A DNA stretch of 64,000 nt, from positions 124,001-188,000 of the forward strand of contig CANPDU010000001.1 of the NCBI GenBank assembly GCA_947573135.1, given 5' to 3'. Positions 7,544 through 16,724 of the stretch are shown one piece after another. The translations under genes and the position numbers were made by a program. Each line of letters begins with the position of its first letter. Positions within the stretch are counted from its first letter, which is position 1. Under the pieces are notes generated by a model. It was not told the DNA's origin, did no database searches, and saw nothing but the letters and a program-made list of their open reading frames with translations. The DNA comes from an uncultured Bacteroidales bacterium (GTDB taxonomy: Bacteria; Bacteroidota; Bacteroidia; Bacteroidales; Muribaculaceae).

Positions 7544-8654
7544 TATGACTGACAACAATCCATTATATCCCAAACTTATCCTCGATGCCCTCGCTACTGT
7601 CCGCTACCCCGGAACCGGCAAAAATCTTATCGAGGCCGGTATGGTCGAGGACGATCTCCGCATCGACGGACGCAAAGTAAGCTTCTCGCTGATCTTCGAT
7701 CGCCCGACCGATCCGTTTTTGAAATCTGTAGTTAAAGCAGCCGAAACGGCTGTCCATACTTTTGCGGCAGCCGACGCCGAGGTGACCGTCAATGTGAAGA
7801 CGCGTGCCGCCGCTCCCGCGCCTAAGTCTGATCCTCTCCCGGGGGTTAAGAATATTATAGGTATTTCTTCCGGTAAGGGCGGCGTCGGCAAGTCTACCGT
7901 TGCGGCCAACCTTGCCGTGGCTCTTGCACGCGAAGGTTATAAGGTAGGACTGCTCGATGCCGATATTTTCGGGCCGTCTATCCCGAAGATGTTCGGAGTC
8001 GAGGACGAGCAGCTCTACATGCATGAGGTCGACGGAGTCAACAAGATCATTCCCGTCGAGCGCTACGGTGTCCGCATACTTTCGATCGGCTTCCTTGTCG
8101 ACCGCAACAGTCCTGTCGTTTGGCGCGGTTCGATGGCATCTAATGCTCTGAAGCAGCTCATCGAGCAGGGCGACTGGGGCGATCTCGACTATTTCCTCAT
8201 CGACATGCCTCCGGGCACGAGCGACATCCACCTCACTCTTGTCCAGACTCTCGGCATAACCGGTGTAGTCATTGTCTCTACTCCACAGCAGGTCGCGCTG
8301 GCCGATGCCCGCAAAGGCATAGCCATGTTCACTGACTCCAAGATCAATGTTCCCGTTCTCGGCATCGTCGAGAATATGGCCTGGTTCACTCCCGAGGCTC
8401 ATCCCGACGAACGTTACTATATTTTCGGCAACGGCGGCGCTACGGAGCTCGCCCGCGAACTTGATGTGCCATTGCTGGCATGCATTCCGCTTGTGGCGGC
8501 TGTCGGACGCCATAGTGACGACGGCGAGCCTGTCGCTGTCGGCGACAGCCTGTCGGCTCAGGCGTTTATACATTTGGCTCATGAGGTTGTTGACGCTGTC
8601 GGCCGACGCAACCGCGACCTTCCGCCGACGCAAAATGTCAAAGTGAAAAAATGA
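7536..8654 (+). CDS. mrp: Mrp/ApbC-type Fe-S cluster carrier ATPase
   Basis: This P-loop ATPase of 372 residues has an N-terminal MIP18/DUF59-like domain (about 1-90) and a deviant Walker [22 protein letters not shown]. It also has [25 protein letters not shown] and [15 protein letters not shown]. The family moves assembled Fe-S clusters to apo-proteins. The C-terminal CxxC cluster-binding pair of E. coli ApbC is absent here: the matching stretch reads [20 protein letters not shown], without Cys. I recall other Bacteroidales Mrp proteins being similar. The ORF track start (7302) lies inside trmB; ATG 7536 overlaps the trmB stop, as is normal for a coupled gene. Confidence 0.92.
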   Translation: MTDMTDNNPLYPKLILDALATVRYPGTGKNLIEAGMVEDDLRIDGRKVSFSLIFDRPTDPFLKSVVKAAETAVHTFAAADAEVTVNVKTRAAAPAPKSDPLPGVKNIIGISSGKGGVGKSTVAANLAVALAREGYKVGLLDADIFGPSIPKMFGVEDEQLYMHEVDGVNKIIPVERYGVRILSIGFLVDRNSPVVWRGSMASNALKQLIEQGDWGDLDYFLIDMPPGTSDIHLTLVQTLGITGVVIVSTPQQVALADARKGIAMFTDSKINVPVLGIVENMAWFTPEAHPDERYYIFGNGGATELARELDVPLLACIPLVAAVGRHSDDGEPVAVGDSLSAQAFIHLAHEVVDAVGRRNRDLPPTQNVKVKK

Positions 8655-9076
8655 AACAGAAAGTTTTGATCCTCAACGGCCCGAACCTCAATCTTCTCGG
8701 CCGCAGACATCCCGAAATATACGGTCACGCCACACTCGATGATATAATCGCCGGTCTGTGCATGACTTTCCCTGACCTCGTCATTGACCATTTTCAGTCA
8801 AATCACGAAGGCGAGCTGATCGACCGCATACATCAGGTCGGTTTCGATCCCGATTATGCAGGCATTGTCCTGAACGCCGGTGCCTATACCCACACTTCTC
8901 TCGCTCTCGCCGATGCGATAGCGGCTGTTCCGCTGCCGGTTGTCGAAGTGCATCTGTCAAATATTTTTGCCCGCGAGGAGATACGTCGTCGTTCACTCAT
9001 AGCCCCCGTCTGCCGTGGCTCTGTAAGCGGCTTCGGCTCTAAATCCTACGAGCTGGCTGTACGCGCGCTCTTATGA
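8651..9076 (+). CDS. aroQ: Type II 3-dehydroquinate dehydratase
   Basis: Third enzyme of the shikimate pathway, converting 3-dehydroquinate to 3-dehydroshikimate. The 141-residue protein shows the type II marks LNGPNLNLLGRRHPEIYG (with the active-site Tyr), FQSNHEGELIDRIH, LNAGAYTHTSLALADA and VEVHLSNIFAREEIRR. Type II enzymes form dodecamers. It is translationally coupled to mrp (ATGA at 8651) and to the following GH3-family gene (ATGA at 9073). Confidence 0.96.
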   Translation: MKQKVLILNGPNLNLLGRRHPEIYGHATLDDIIAGLCMTFPDLVIDHFQSNHEGELIDRIHQVGFDPDYAGIVLNAGAYTHTSLALADAIAAVPLPVVEVHLSNIFAREEIRRRSLIAPVCRGSVSGFGSKSYELAVRALL

Positions 9077-10590
9077 TCGATTTCACTTCTGTAGCAAGGC
9101 CTCTTTTTGCGCCGAGGGTTCGTGCGGCTGCTTCATGGACCGGACACGTTGCCGATGTTCAGCGGCGTCAGCTCCGCTGGCTTCTGTCACGTGCGTCTTC
9201 GACTTTGGTCGGAGAACGCTATAATGTGCGCTCAGTCAGCGACTATGACGCCTTTAGACGCAGTTTCCCGATTGTCTTCTATGAAGATATTCGGGCTGAT
9301 GTCATGCGCATGGTAGCCGGTGAGCGCGACATTCTCTGGCCCGGACGGTGCCGGCGTTTCGCCCAGTCCTCCGGCACCTCCGACGGCAAAAGCAAATATA
9401 TCCCCGTGACCGACGACTCTCTCCGGCGCAATCATTATGCCGGCGGACGTGATGTCGTCGCTCACTATCTCGGGCTCTATCCCGACAGCCGCATCTTCTC
9501 CGGAAAAAGTTTTATCCTCGGAGGCAGCTATGCCAACGAGGTCGAGAGTCTGCCGGCCGGCGTCAGGGTGGGTGATCTGTCGGCCAACCTGATCGACAAT
9601 ATCAACCCGGTGGCCAATCTGTTTCGCATTCCTTCAAAGAATATCGCTCTCATGAGCGACTGGCACGAAAAACTTCCGGCTCTTGTCCGTGCTTCTCTCC
9701 ACGAAAATGTGACTAATATTTCCGGTGTCCCCTCGTGGTTCATGACTGTCATCCGTGAAGTCATTGCTGCTGCCGGTGCGTCTACAATCCATGATGTCTG
9801 GCCTGATCTTGAAGTCTTTTTCCACGGCGGCATATCGTTCGAACCTTACCGCGGGCAGTATGCGCGGCTGACAGATCCGGCCCGTATGCGCTACCTTGAG
9901 ACCTACAATGCCTCTGAAGGCTTCTTTGCTGTGCAGTCCACTCTCGAACCCGGCTCGATGTTGCTTCTGCTCGATGTCGGGGTATTTTATGAATTCATCC
10001 CACTCGACGCGATTGACGATCCTAACCCCGAGGCTATTCCGGCCTGGGAGGTCACGCCGGGCGAGACCTATGCTCTGGCCATCACTGCCTGCAACGGCCT
10101 ATGGCGTTACATGATAGGCGACACTGTCAGAATTGTCTCTGCCGATCCGCTCAAAATCGCTATCGCCGGACGCACAAAGCATTTCATCAATGCTTTCGGC
10201 GAGGAAGTGATGGTCTATAACGCCGATGCCGCTATTGCCGAGGCTTGCCGTCAGACAGGCGCGTCTGTCGCCAATTATACCGCTGCCCCCGTCTATGACG
10301 ACGGCGGTCATCGCGGTCATCATCAGTGGCTGATAGAGTGGACTGTTCCGCCGCCCGACATAGCCGATTTTGCCTCCCGCCTCGACCGCGCACTCCAGGC
10401 TGTCAATTCCGATTATCAGGCAAAACGCTCGGGAAATATTTTTCTCGACTGTCTGACTATTGACACAGCTCCTGCCGGACTCTTTGACCGCTGGCTGGAA
10501 TCAACCGGCAAACTTGGCGGCCAGCGTAAGATACCCCGCCTCGCCAACGACCGCCGCATAATCGATCAGCTCCTCAAAAAAATCCCCTAA
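9073..10590 (+). CDS. GH3-family acyl-adenylate/amide synthetase-like protein
   Basis: This 505-residue protein belongs to the GH3 family, known in plants as acyl-acid amido synthetases that adenylate a carboxylate and transfer it to an amino acid. Visible marks: SSGTSDGKSKYIP (the ATP-binding motif) near residue 97, a second nucleotide motif region around YNASEGFFA, and WRYMIGDTVRI plus GRTKHFINAFGEE in the hinge to the mobile C-terminal lid. Bacterial members are widespread in Bacteroidales but without a settled substrate. The ATGA overlap with aroQ hints at an aromatic or shikimate-linked acid. The gene ends directly in a 9-bp-period repeat array. Confidence 0.85.
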   Translation: MIDFTSVARPLFAPRVRAAASWTGHVADVQRRQLRWLLSRASSTLVGERYNVRSVSDYDAFRRSFPIVFYEDIRADVMRMVAGERDILWPGRCRRFAQSSGTSDGKSKYIPVTDDSLRRNHYAGGRDVVAHYLGLYPDSRIFSGKSFILGGSYANEVESLPAGVRVGDLSANLIDNINPVANLFRIPSKNIALMSDWHEKLPALVRASLHENVTNISGVPSWFMTVIREVIAAAGASTIHDVWPDLEVFFHGGISFEPYRGQYARLTDPARMRYLETYNASEGFFAVQSTLEPGSMLLLLDVGVFYEFIPLDAIDDPNPEAIPAWEVTPGETYALAITACNGLWRYMIGDTVRIVSADPLKIAIAGRTKHFINAFGEEVMVYNADAAIAEACRQTGASVANYTAAPVYDDGGHRGHHQWLIEWTVPPPDIADFASRLDRALQAVNSDYQAKRSGNIFLDCLTIDTAPAGLFDRWLESTGKLGGQRKIPRLANDRRIIDQLLKKIP

Positions 10591-10634
10591 AGACCTTAAA
10601 GACCTTAAAGACCCTATAGACCCTAAGGTCCTTA
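10590..10634. repeat. Five 9-bp tandem units (AAGACCTTA type)
   Basis: Units read AAGACCTTA twice, then AAGACCCTA, TAGACCCTA and AGGTCCTTA. The array begins at the stop codon of the GH3-family gene. A related seven-unit array lies at 33832. Confidence 0.85.
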
Positions 10635-10716
10635 TTAGCCCCCTTCAACTCCCCCCTAAAAAACCGGCCTTTTTCTTTTGCCGTTTTTTAATATTTTTTT
10701 AACTTTGTAATCCGTT

Positions 10717-12180
10717 ATGAAATACGGATTCGACAACGAGAAATATCTCAAAATTCAGTCCGAACACATCAAAGAGCGCATCGCTCAGTTCGGCAACAAA
10801 CTCTACCTCGAGCTCGGAGGTAAACTTTTCGACGATTATCATGCCAGTCGCGTTCTGCCGGGTTTCAAGCCCGACAGCAAATTGCGTATGCTCTCACAGC
10901 TGGCCGACCACGCCGAGATTGTCATTGTGATCAGCGCCGTCGACATTGAGAAAAACAAAGTCCGCAACGACCTCGGCATCACCTACGACATGGACGTTCT
11001 GCGTCTCCGCGACGAATTTCAGAAGCGCGGCTTCCTTGTCAGCTCCGTTGTCGTGACCCACTACAACGGCCAGAGCAGCGCCGACGCTTTCCGTCAGCGG
11101 CTCGACCGCCTCGGCATACGCACATATTGCCACTACACCATCGACGGCTATCCCACCAACGTCGACCTCATCGACTCCGACGAAGGCTTCGGACGCAACG
11201 ACTACGTCGAGACCACCCGGCCCCTCGTCATCGTCACCGCTCCCGGTCCCGGCAGCGGCAAGATGGCAGTCTGCCTAAGCCAGCTCTACAACGAGCACAA
11301 GCGCGGCATCGAGGCCGGTTATGCCAAATTCGAGACCTTCCCCGTCTGGAGCCTTCCCCTCAAGCATCCAGTCAACATCGCATATGAGGCAGCCACTGCC
11401 GACCTCAACGACGTCAACATGATCGACCCCTTCCACCTCGAAGCCTACGGCAAGACCGCCATCAACTATAACCGCGACATCGAGATCTTCCCCGTCCTCA
11501 ACGCCCTCTTCGAAGGCATCTACGGCGAAAATCCCTATAAATCACCCACCGACATGGGTGTCAACATGGTCGGATTCTGCATCAACGACGACGAAGTCTG
11601 CTGCGAGGCATCCAAAAACGAGATCATCCGCCGCTACTACACCGCCCTTAACTCACTTGCCAACGGCAATGGTAACGACAACGAAGTCAATAAGATAGCT
11701 CTCCTCTTCAAGCAGGCTAAGATCGACACATCATACCGCCGCACGACCACGGCCGCCAAAGAGCGAGCCGACGCATGCGGGCGTCCCTGTTCAGCTATCG
11801 AACTCGACGACGGTACCATCATCACCGCCGAGACCAGCGATCTGCTCGGTCCGAGCGCGGCCCTGCTGCTCAACGCCCTCAAGCATCTTGCCGGCATCGA
11901 CCACTCGATAAAGCTCATTCCCCAGCACATGATCGAACCGATCCAGCACACCAAGACCTCCTACCTCAGCAGCCATAACCCCCGGCTCCACACCGACGAA
12001 GTCCTCGTCGCCCTATCCGTGCTCAGCACCCACGACGAAAACTGCCGCCGCGCCCTTGCCATGCTGCCCGCTCTCAAAGGCTGCCAGGTCCATTCCACAG
12101 TGATGCTCGGCGAAGTCGACCGCAAGATCTTCAACAAACTCGGCGTCGGCCTCACCTGCGACCCCAAAAAGAAAAAATAA
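10717..12180 (+). CDS. DUF1846 family protein
   Basis: This 487-residue protein spans the full DUF1846 family, seen as FDNEKYLKIQSEHIKERI at the start, LYLELGGKLFDDYHASRVLPGF, APGPGSGKMAVCLSQLYNE (a glycine-rich loop in the middle) and HTDEVLVALSVLSTHD late. The family is conserved in many gut bacteria and structures exist, but the biochemical role is unsettled. It ends in a lysine run before an array of 9-bp repeats, and the next gene is convergent. It appears to be transcribed alone. Confidence 0.9.
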   Translation: MKYGFDNEKYLKIQSEHIKERIAQFGNKLYLELGGKLFDDYHASRVLPGFKPDSKLRMLSQLADHAEIVIVISAVDIEKNKVRNDLGITYDMDVLRLRDEFQKRGFLVSSVVVTHYNGQSSADAFRQRLDRLGIRTYCHYTIDGYPTNVDLIDSDEGFGRNDYVETTRPLVIVTAPGPGSGKMAVCLSQLYNEHKRGIEAGYAKFETFPVWSLPLKHPVNIAYEAATADLNDVNMIDPFHLEAYGKTAINYNRDIEIFPVLNALFEGIYGENPYKSPTDMGVNMVGFCINDDEVCCEASKNEIIRRYYTALNSLANGNGNDNEVNKIALLFKQAKIDTSYRRTTTAAKERADACGRPCSAIELDDGTIITAETSDLLGPSAALLLNALKHLAGIDHSIKLIPQHMIEPIQHTKTSYLSSHNPRLHTDEVLVALSVLSTHDENCRRALAMLPALKGCQVHSTVMLGEVDRKIFNKLGVGLTCDPKKKK

Positions 12181-12193
12181 TCCCTCATCCCCT

Positions 12194-12238
12194 CCGACCC
12201 GTCCGACCTCTCCGACTGGTCTGACCTGTCCGACATGT
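12194..12238. repeat. Five 9-bp tandem units (CCGACCTGT type)
   Basis: Units are CCGACCCGT, CCGACCTCT, CCGACTGGT, CTGACCTGT and CCGACATGT. The array fills the gap between two convergent genes. A sister array lies at 26406 and a related one, on the other strand, inside the coding region at 43085. Confidence 0.85.
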
Positions 12239-12258
12239 CTCCCATAGCCCCCTGACTC

Positions 12259-13608
12259 TCACCGCTCGCCGCCGCCGAGGGCGTGGTAGAGACTGATGAC
12301 GGCCTGGATCGCGGCGTAGCGGTCATTGGCTTCCGACAGCTCCGCGTCAAGCAGTCGCTGCTGTGCCGTCAGCACTTCGAGATAGTTGGTCGGAGAGTTG
12401 CGCATCAGCAGGCGCGTATTATGCACCGCTCCCTTCAGTGCCACGATCTGTTTTTTGTCAAGGATGAGACGCTCTACAGCCGTCTGCCACGACGACAGTG
12501 CGTCGTTGACCTCGATGCCGGCGTCGAGCAGCTTCTGGCTGAACGTCAGCGAGGCGATCTCGAACTCGGCCTTTGCCGTGCGCAGATTGGCCTCGTTGGT
12601 GCCACGGCTGAAAAGCGGCGCCGACAGCGAGCCCAGCGCATTGGCTATCCATTGCGAAGGATTGGCCACGCCGCTGCCCGACGTCGTTGTCCAGCCGAGG
12701 TTGCCCGACAGCCTGAGACTCGGATAGAATGCCGCACGGGCGACGTTGATGTCATAGAATGATTTCTGCAGATCATATTCGGCGGCTCTCACATCGGGGC
12801 GGTTGGACAGCATTGCGAGCGTGATTCCCGAAAACAGCGTGTCGGGAAACGACTGTCCGGCGAGCGACCCGCGGCTCAGATCGGCCTCCGGGTCGAGCAG
12901 CAGCGACCTGACGGCGTTCTCCTGAAGCATAATACGGTTGCGGAGTGTCAGCGCCGAATTCTCGACGTTCATACGGTTAGCCCGGGCCTGGAGCACGGCC
13001 GCCTCGTTTGACCGGCCGGCTCGCTTCAGCGCCTGCAGCACACGTATGTTCTCGTCCCACGTCTTGAGTGTCCGCTCGCTGATCGACAGCTGCTCGTCGA
13101 GCATCAGCAGCGTATAGTAACCGTTGGCAATCTCGGCCACCACCGACGTTCTGACGGCCTGAGCGTAAGCCTCCGCGCCATAGAACGACGCCTCGGCGCC
13201 GAGCCTGAGATTACGCTGACGCCCGAAGATATCGATCTCCCACGACGCCGACGGACCGATCGTAAACCGGCTTGCCGACTTGTGACCCGTGCTTCCCTCG
13301 GCGGCGATGCTCGCCGACGGCAGAAAAGCGAGCTGCGACGCCCGCAGGGTCGCGGCAGCCTCCTCGGTCCGCAGTTGTGCGACACGGAGATCCGTGTTGC
13401 GCTCCAGTCCGCGGTCGATCCATGACTGCAGACAAGAATCGGCAAACATCTCGCGCCACGACAGTGCGGCGAGCGGCGACAGTGTCGAGTCGTTGCGCCC
13501 CAGATCACTCACGTCATATTCGAGCGCCGGGCGCTCATATTTACTGTATAGACCGCATGAACTCAGCGCGGCGAGCGACAGCGCGGCGATGCAATATATT
13601 GATTTCAT
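12259..13608 (-). CDS. RND efflux outer membrane lipoprotein (NodT/OprM family)
   Basis: Third gene of the RND operon. The 449-residue protein has a lipoprotein signal (AALSSC, Cys near residue 18) and the two repeats typical of TolC-like channels: NTDLRVAQLRTEEAAA with SIAAEGSTGH, and RPDVRAAEYDLQKSFYDINVARAAFYPSLRLSG. It would form the trimeric outer membrane duct that receives substrates from the AcrA/AcrB-like pair encoded upstream. Its ATG overlaps the transporter stop (ATGA), so translation is coupled. Confidence 0.93.
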   Translation of the reverse strand: MKSIYCIAALSLAALSSCGLYSKYERPALEYDVSDLGRNDSTLSPLAALSWREMFADSCLQSWIDRGLERNTDLRVAQLRTEEAAATLRASQLAFLPSASIAAEGSTGHKSASRFTIGPSASWEIDIFGRQRNLRLGAEASFYGAEAYAQAVRTSVVAEIANGYYTLLMLDEQLSISERTLKTWDENIRVLQALKRAGRSNEAAVLQARANRMNVENSALTLRNRIMLQENAVRSLLLDPEADLSRGSLAGQSFPDTLFSGITLAMLSNRPDVRAAEYDLQKSFYDINVARAAFYPSLRLSGNLGWTTTSGSGVANPSQWIANALGSLSAPLFSRGTNEANLRTAKAEFEIASLTFSQKLLDAGIEVNDALSSWQTAVERLILDKKQIVALKGAVHNTRLLMRNSPTNYLEVLTAQQRLLDAELSEANDRYAAIQAVISLYHALGGGER

Positions 13609-16600
13609 TTTCTTTTCTTATTTGGCATTACACGTTCTTCAATTGTCTGGAACACAATAAACAGCACCGGCACCACAAACAGCAGGGCGACCGTGCCGAC
13701 AAGCATGCCGCCGACCGTGCCCACGCCGATAGAGATATTGCCGTTGGCGCCGACGCCGCTGGCAAACGCAAGCGGTATCATGCCGAAGATCATCGTCATC
13801 GAAGTCATCACGATTGGTCTCAGACGCGCGCGGGCAGCCGAAGTGACCGCGTCGACTATCGACATGCCGCCCTTGCGGCGCTCTGAAGCGTACTCCGTCA
13901 TCAGGATGGCCGTCTTGGCCAGCAGGCCTATAAGCATCAGCAGGCCGATCTGGAGATAGATATTGTTCTCCAGGCCGAACATACGGGCAAACAGAAAGCT
14001 GCCCGCCAGACCGAAAGGCACCGACAGAAGCACGGCCCACGGTATGAACAGACTCTCATACAGCCCGCAGAGTATCAGATAGATGAACACGACGCAGACA
14101 ATAAAGATAAACACCGTCGAGCTTCCCGACGAAGCCTCTTCGCGACTCATGCCGCCGAATTCATATCCGTAGCCGGCCGGCAGATTGGCTGCGCACACCT
14201 CGCGCACAGCCTCGATAGCCTCACCCGAACTGTAGCCCGACGCCGGAGTGCCGTTGACCTGGATCGACGAGAAAAGATTGAAGCGCGACAGACTCTGCGA
14301 GCCGTAGATCCTCTTCAGTTTCAGATACTGGCTTATCGGAGTCATGTCGCCCGACGAATTGCGCACGAAGATATTGGCCAGCGACTGAGTGTCGAGACGG
14401 AATTCGGGCGATGCCTGCACCATCACCCTGTAGAGCTTCGAGAAGCGGTTGATGTTGGACGCATACGATCCGCCGATATAACCCGAAAGCGCACTGAGCA
14501 CGTCGCCCGGCTGCACACCGTTGCGCAGCGCCCGGGCGGCGTCGACTTCGACAAGATACTGCGGATATTTGGTGTCGAACGATGTCGTCGCCCTCGCTAT
14601 CTCAGGCCTTTGATTGAGGTCGGCGATAATATTGTTGGTGATGCGCTGCAGATCTTCGATCGTGCCGCCTTTCTGATCCTGGACATGGATCTCGAAGCCG
14701 TTGCTCATGCCGTAGCCCGGAATCATGCCGCGGGTGAAAACAATGATGCGCGCGCCGGTGATGTCGGCCGTGCGGCGGTATATCTCGTCGATCACTGACT
14801 GTATGTCGTCGCCCTTTCCGGTGCGTTCGCTCCAGTCTTTAAGACGGATGTCGAACATTCCGCTCGACGATCCTACACCGCTCATCATGCCCCAGCCCGT
14901 TGTGCGTGAATAGATCTTGATCTGGGGTATATCGGAGATACGGCGGTCGATCTCTTCCATCACTTTGGTGGTCTCGACGAGGTTGGTGCCCGGAGGCGTC
15001 ATCACGTCGATGTTGATCGACCCCATGTCTTCCTGAGGCACAAGGCCGGTCTTGGTGTTGATCATCAGATAATATAGACTGCCCCCGGCCGCAAGCAGCA
15101 AAATAGCCACAAGCCATTTGCGCGCGATCATAAATCTGACGCCCGACGTGTATTTTGTAACCAGCCGTCCGAAACCGGCCTCAAATGCCGTGTGAAAGCG
15201 CGACGAGAAGCTCTTGCGGCCCTCTGTCGCGTGGGGCGTCATGATCAGCGCGCACAGCGCCGGACTGAGTGTCATGGCGTTGAGCAGCGATATGCCGACG
15301 GCTACGGCCATCGTCAGGCCGAACTGCGTGTAGAACGTTCCCGTCGTGCCGCCCATAAAGCTGACCGGAATAAACACGGCCATGAACACGATAGTCGTCG
15401 TCAGCAGAGCGGCCGTAATGCCGTGCATACCTTCTACGGTCGCCTCGTAGGGTGATCTGACACCCTCGTCGAACTTCGCCTGGACGGCCTCGACTACGAC
15501 TATCGCGTCGTCGACAACCGTGCCGATCACCAGCACCAGTGCGAAGAGGGTGATCAGATTGAGGCTGAAGCCTGCGAGATTGAGGAAGATAAACGTTCCG
15601 ATAAGCGACACGACGATCGACAGCGTCGGGATGACTGTCGCTTTGAAACTCTGCAGAAAGATATAGACCACAAGCACCACAAGCAGCACAGCCTCGATGA
15701 GCGTGCGTATCACCTTGCTGATCGAGGCGTCGAGAAAGTCTTTGGTACTCATCAGGTCGACCAGCTCCATGCCTTTGGGAAGCGTCTCGCGTATGCGCTC
15801 CACTTCTTTGTCGACCGCCTTGATGATTTCGTTGGCGTTGGATCCCGATGTCTGCGAGATCATGCACGTTGTGCCCGGTTTGCCGTTGACCGAACCGATA
15901 TATTCGTAGGACCGCGCGCCGAGTTCGACACGCGCCACATCCTTGAGTTTCAGCACCGATCCGTCGGGCAGCGCTCTGACGACAAGGTTTTCGAAATCGC
16001 TTTCGTTCTCATAGCGGCCGCGATATTTGAGCGTATAGCGGAACGTGTTGTCCGACTCGGCTCCGAGAGTGCCGGTCGGCGACTCGAGGTTCTGCTCGTC
16101 AAGCACCTTGCGGATGTCGGACGGCATCAGACGGTACTGTGCCATTTTTGCCGGGTCGAGCCATATGCGCAGTGAGTAGTCGGCGCCGCGGATGTCGACC
16201 TCGCCCACTCCGGCGATACGCGACAGCCGCGGCTCGATGTTGATTTTCATGTAATTGGACAGGAACGTGCGGTCAAACGTTTCGTCGGGGCTGTAGAGAG
16301 CCAGCGTCTTGATGCGCGAAGTCTGACGCTTGCGCACATTGATGCCGCTGCGCGTCACCTCGCCCGGCAGAAGCCCCTGGGCCGAGGCCAGACGATTCTG
16401 AACGTTGACCATGGCCATGTCGCCGTCTGTGCCCTGGCGGAAATAGACCTGAATGTTACCTGAGCCGTTGTTTGACGCCGACGACACCATGTAGATCATA
16501 TCCTCGACACCGTTGATGGCCTCCTCGATCGGCACTATCACACTCTTCTGGACAGTCTCGGCGTTGGCGCCGGCATAACTGGCGCTCACGCTGACCGTCG

Positions 16601-16724
16601 GCGGCGCGATCTCCGGAAACTGTTCGACCGGCAGCCCGGCCAGCGAAATCAGTCCGAGCAGAACGATTGCGACCGATATCACACACGACAGTATCGGACG
16701 GTCGATAAAAGTTCTGATCGTCAT
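13605..16724 (-). CDS. RND multidrug efflux transporter, HAE1 (AcrB) family
   Basis: This 1039-residue inner membrane pump has the usual size and plan: TM1 (FIDRPILSCVISVAIVLLGL), a periplasmic porter/docking domain, TM2-6 with the proton-relay Asp pair in VIGTVVDDAIVVVEAV, a second periplasmic half, and TM8-12. Drug/proton antiport through a tripartite complex is the family function; bile salts or hydrophobic antibiotics are plausible substrates but not readable here. It sits between the adaptor and outer membrane genes with ATGA overlaps on both sides. No local TetR or AraC regulator is present. Confidence 0.95.
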   Translation of the reverse strand: MTIRTFIDRPILSCVISVAIVLLGLISLAGLPVEQFPEIAPPTVSVSASYAGANAETVQKSVIVPIEEAINGVEDMIYMVSSASNNGSGNIQVYFRQGTDGDMAMVNVQNRLASAQGLLPGEVTRSGINVRKRQTSRIKTLALYSPDETFDRTFLSNYMKINIEPRLSRIAGVGEVDIRGADYSLRIWLDPAKMAQYRLMPSDIRKVLDEQNLESPTGTLGAESDNTFRYTLKYRGRYENESDFENLVVRALPDGSVLKLKDVARVELGARSYEYIGSVNGKPGTTCMISQTSGSNANEIIKAVDKEVERIRETLPKGMELVDLMSTKDFLDASISKVIRTLIEAVLLVVLVVYIFLQSFKATVIPTLSIVVSLIGTFIFLNLAGFSLNLITLFALVLVIGTVVDDAIVVVEAVQAKFDEGVRSPYEATVEGMHGITAALLTTTIVFMAVFIPVSFMGGTTGTFYTQFGLTMAVAVGISLLNAMTLSPALCALIMTPHATEGRKSFSSRFHTAFEAGFGRLVTKYTSGVRFMIARKWLVAILLLAAGGSLYYLMINTKTGLVPQEDMGSINIDVMTPPGTNLVETTKVMEEIDRRISDIPQIKIYSRTTGWGMMSGVGSSSGMFDIRLKDWSERTGKGDDIQSVIDEIYRRTADITGARIIVFTRGMIPGYGMSNGFEIHVQDQKGGTIEDLQRITNNIIADLNQRPEIARATTSFDTKYPQYLVEVDAARALRNGVQPGDVLSALSGYIGGSYASNINRFSKLYRVMVQASPEFRLDTQSLANIFVRNSSGDMTPISQYLKLKRIYGSQSLSRFNLFSSIQVNGTPASGYSSGEAIEAVREVCAANLPAGYGYEFGGMSREEASSGSSTVFIFIVCVVFIYLILCGLYESLFIPWAVLLSVPFGLAGSFLFARMFGLENNIYLQIGLLMLIGLLAKTAILMTEYASERRKGGMSIVDAVTSAARARLRPIVMTSMTMIFGMIPLAFASGVGANGNISIGVGTVGGMLVGTVALLFVVPVLFIVFQTIEERVMPNKKRK

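Noticed and set aside
7563-8633. 356-residue minus-strand ORF opposite mrp
   Set aside because: A shadow of mrp; no family-like motifs, and codon pattern follows the plus strand.
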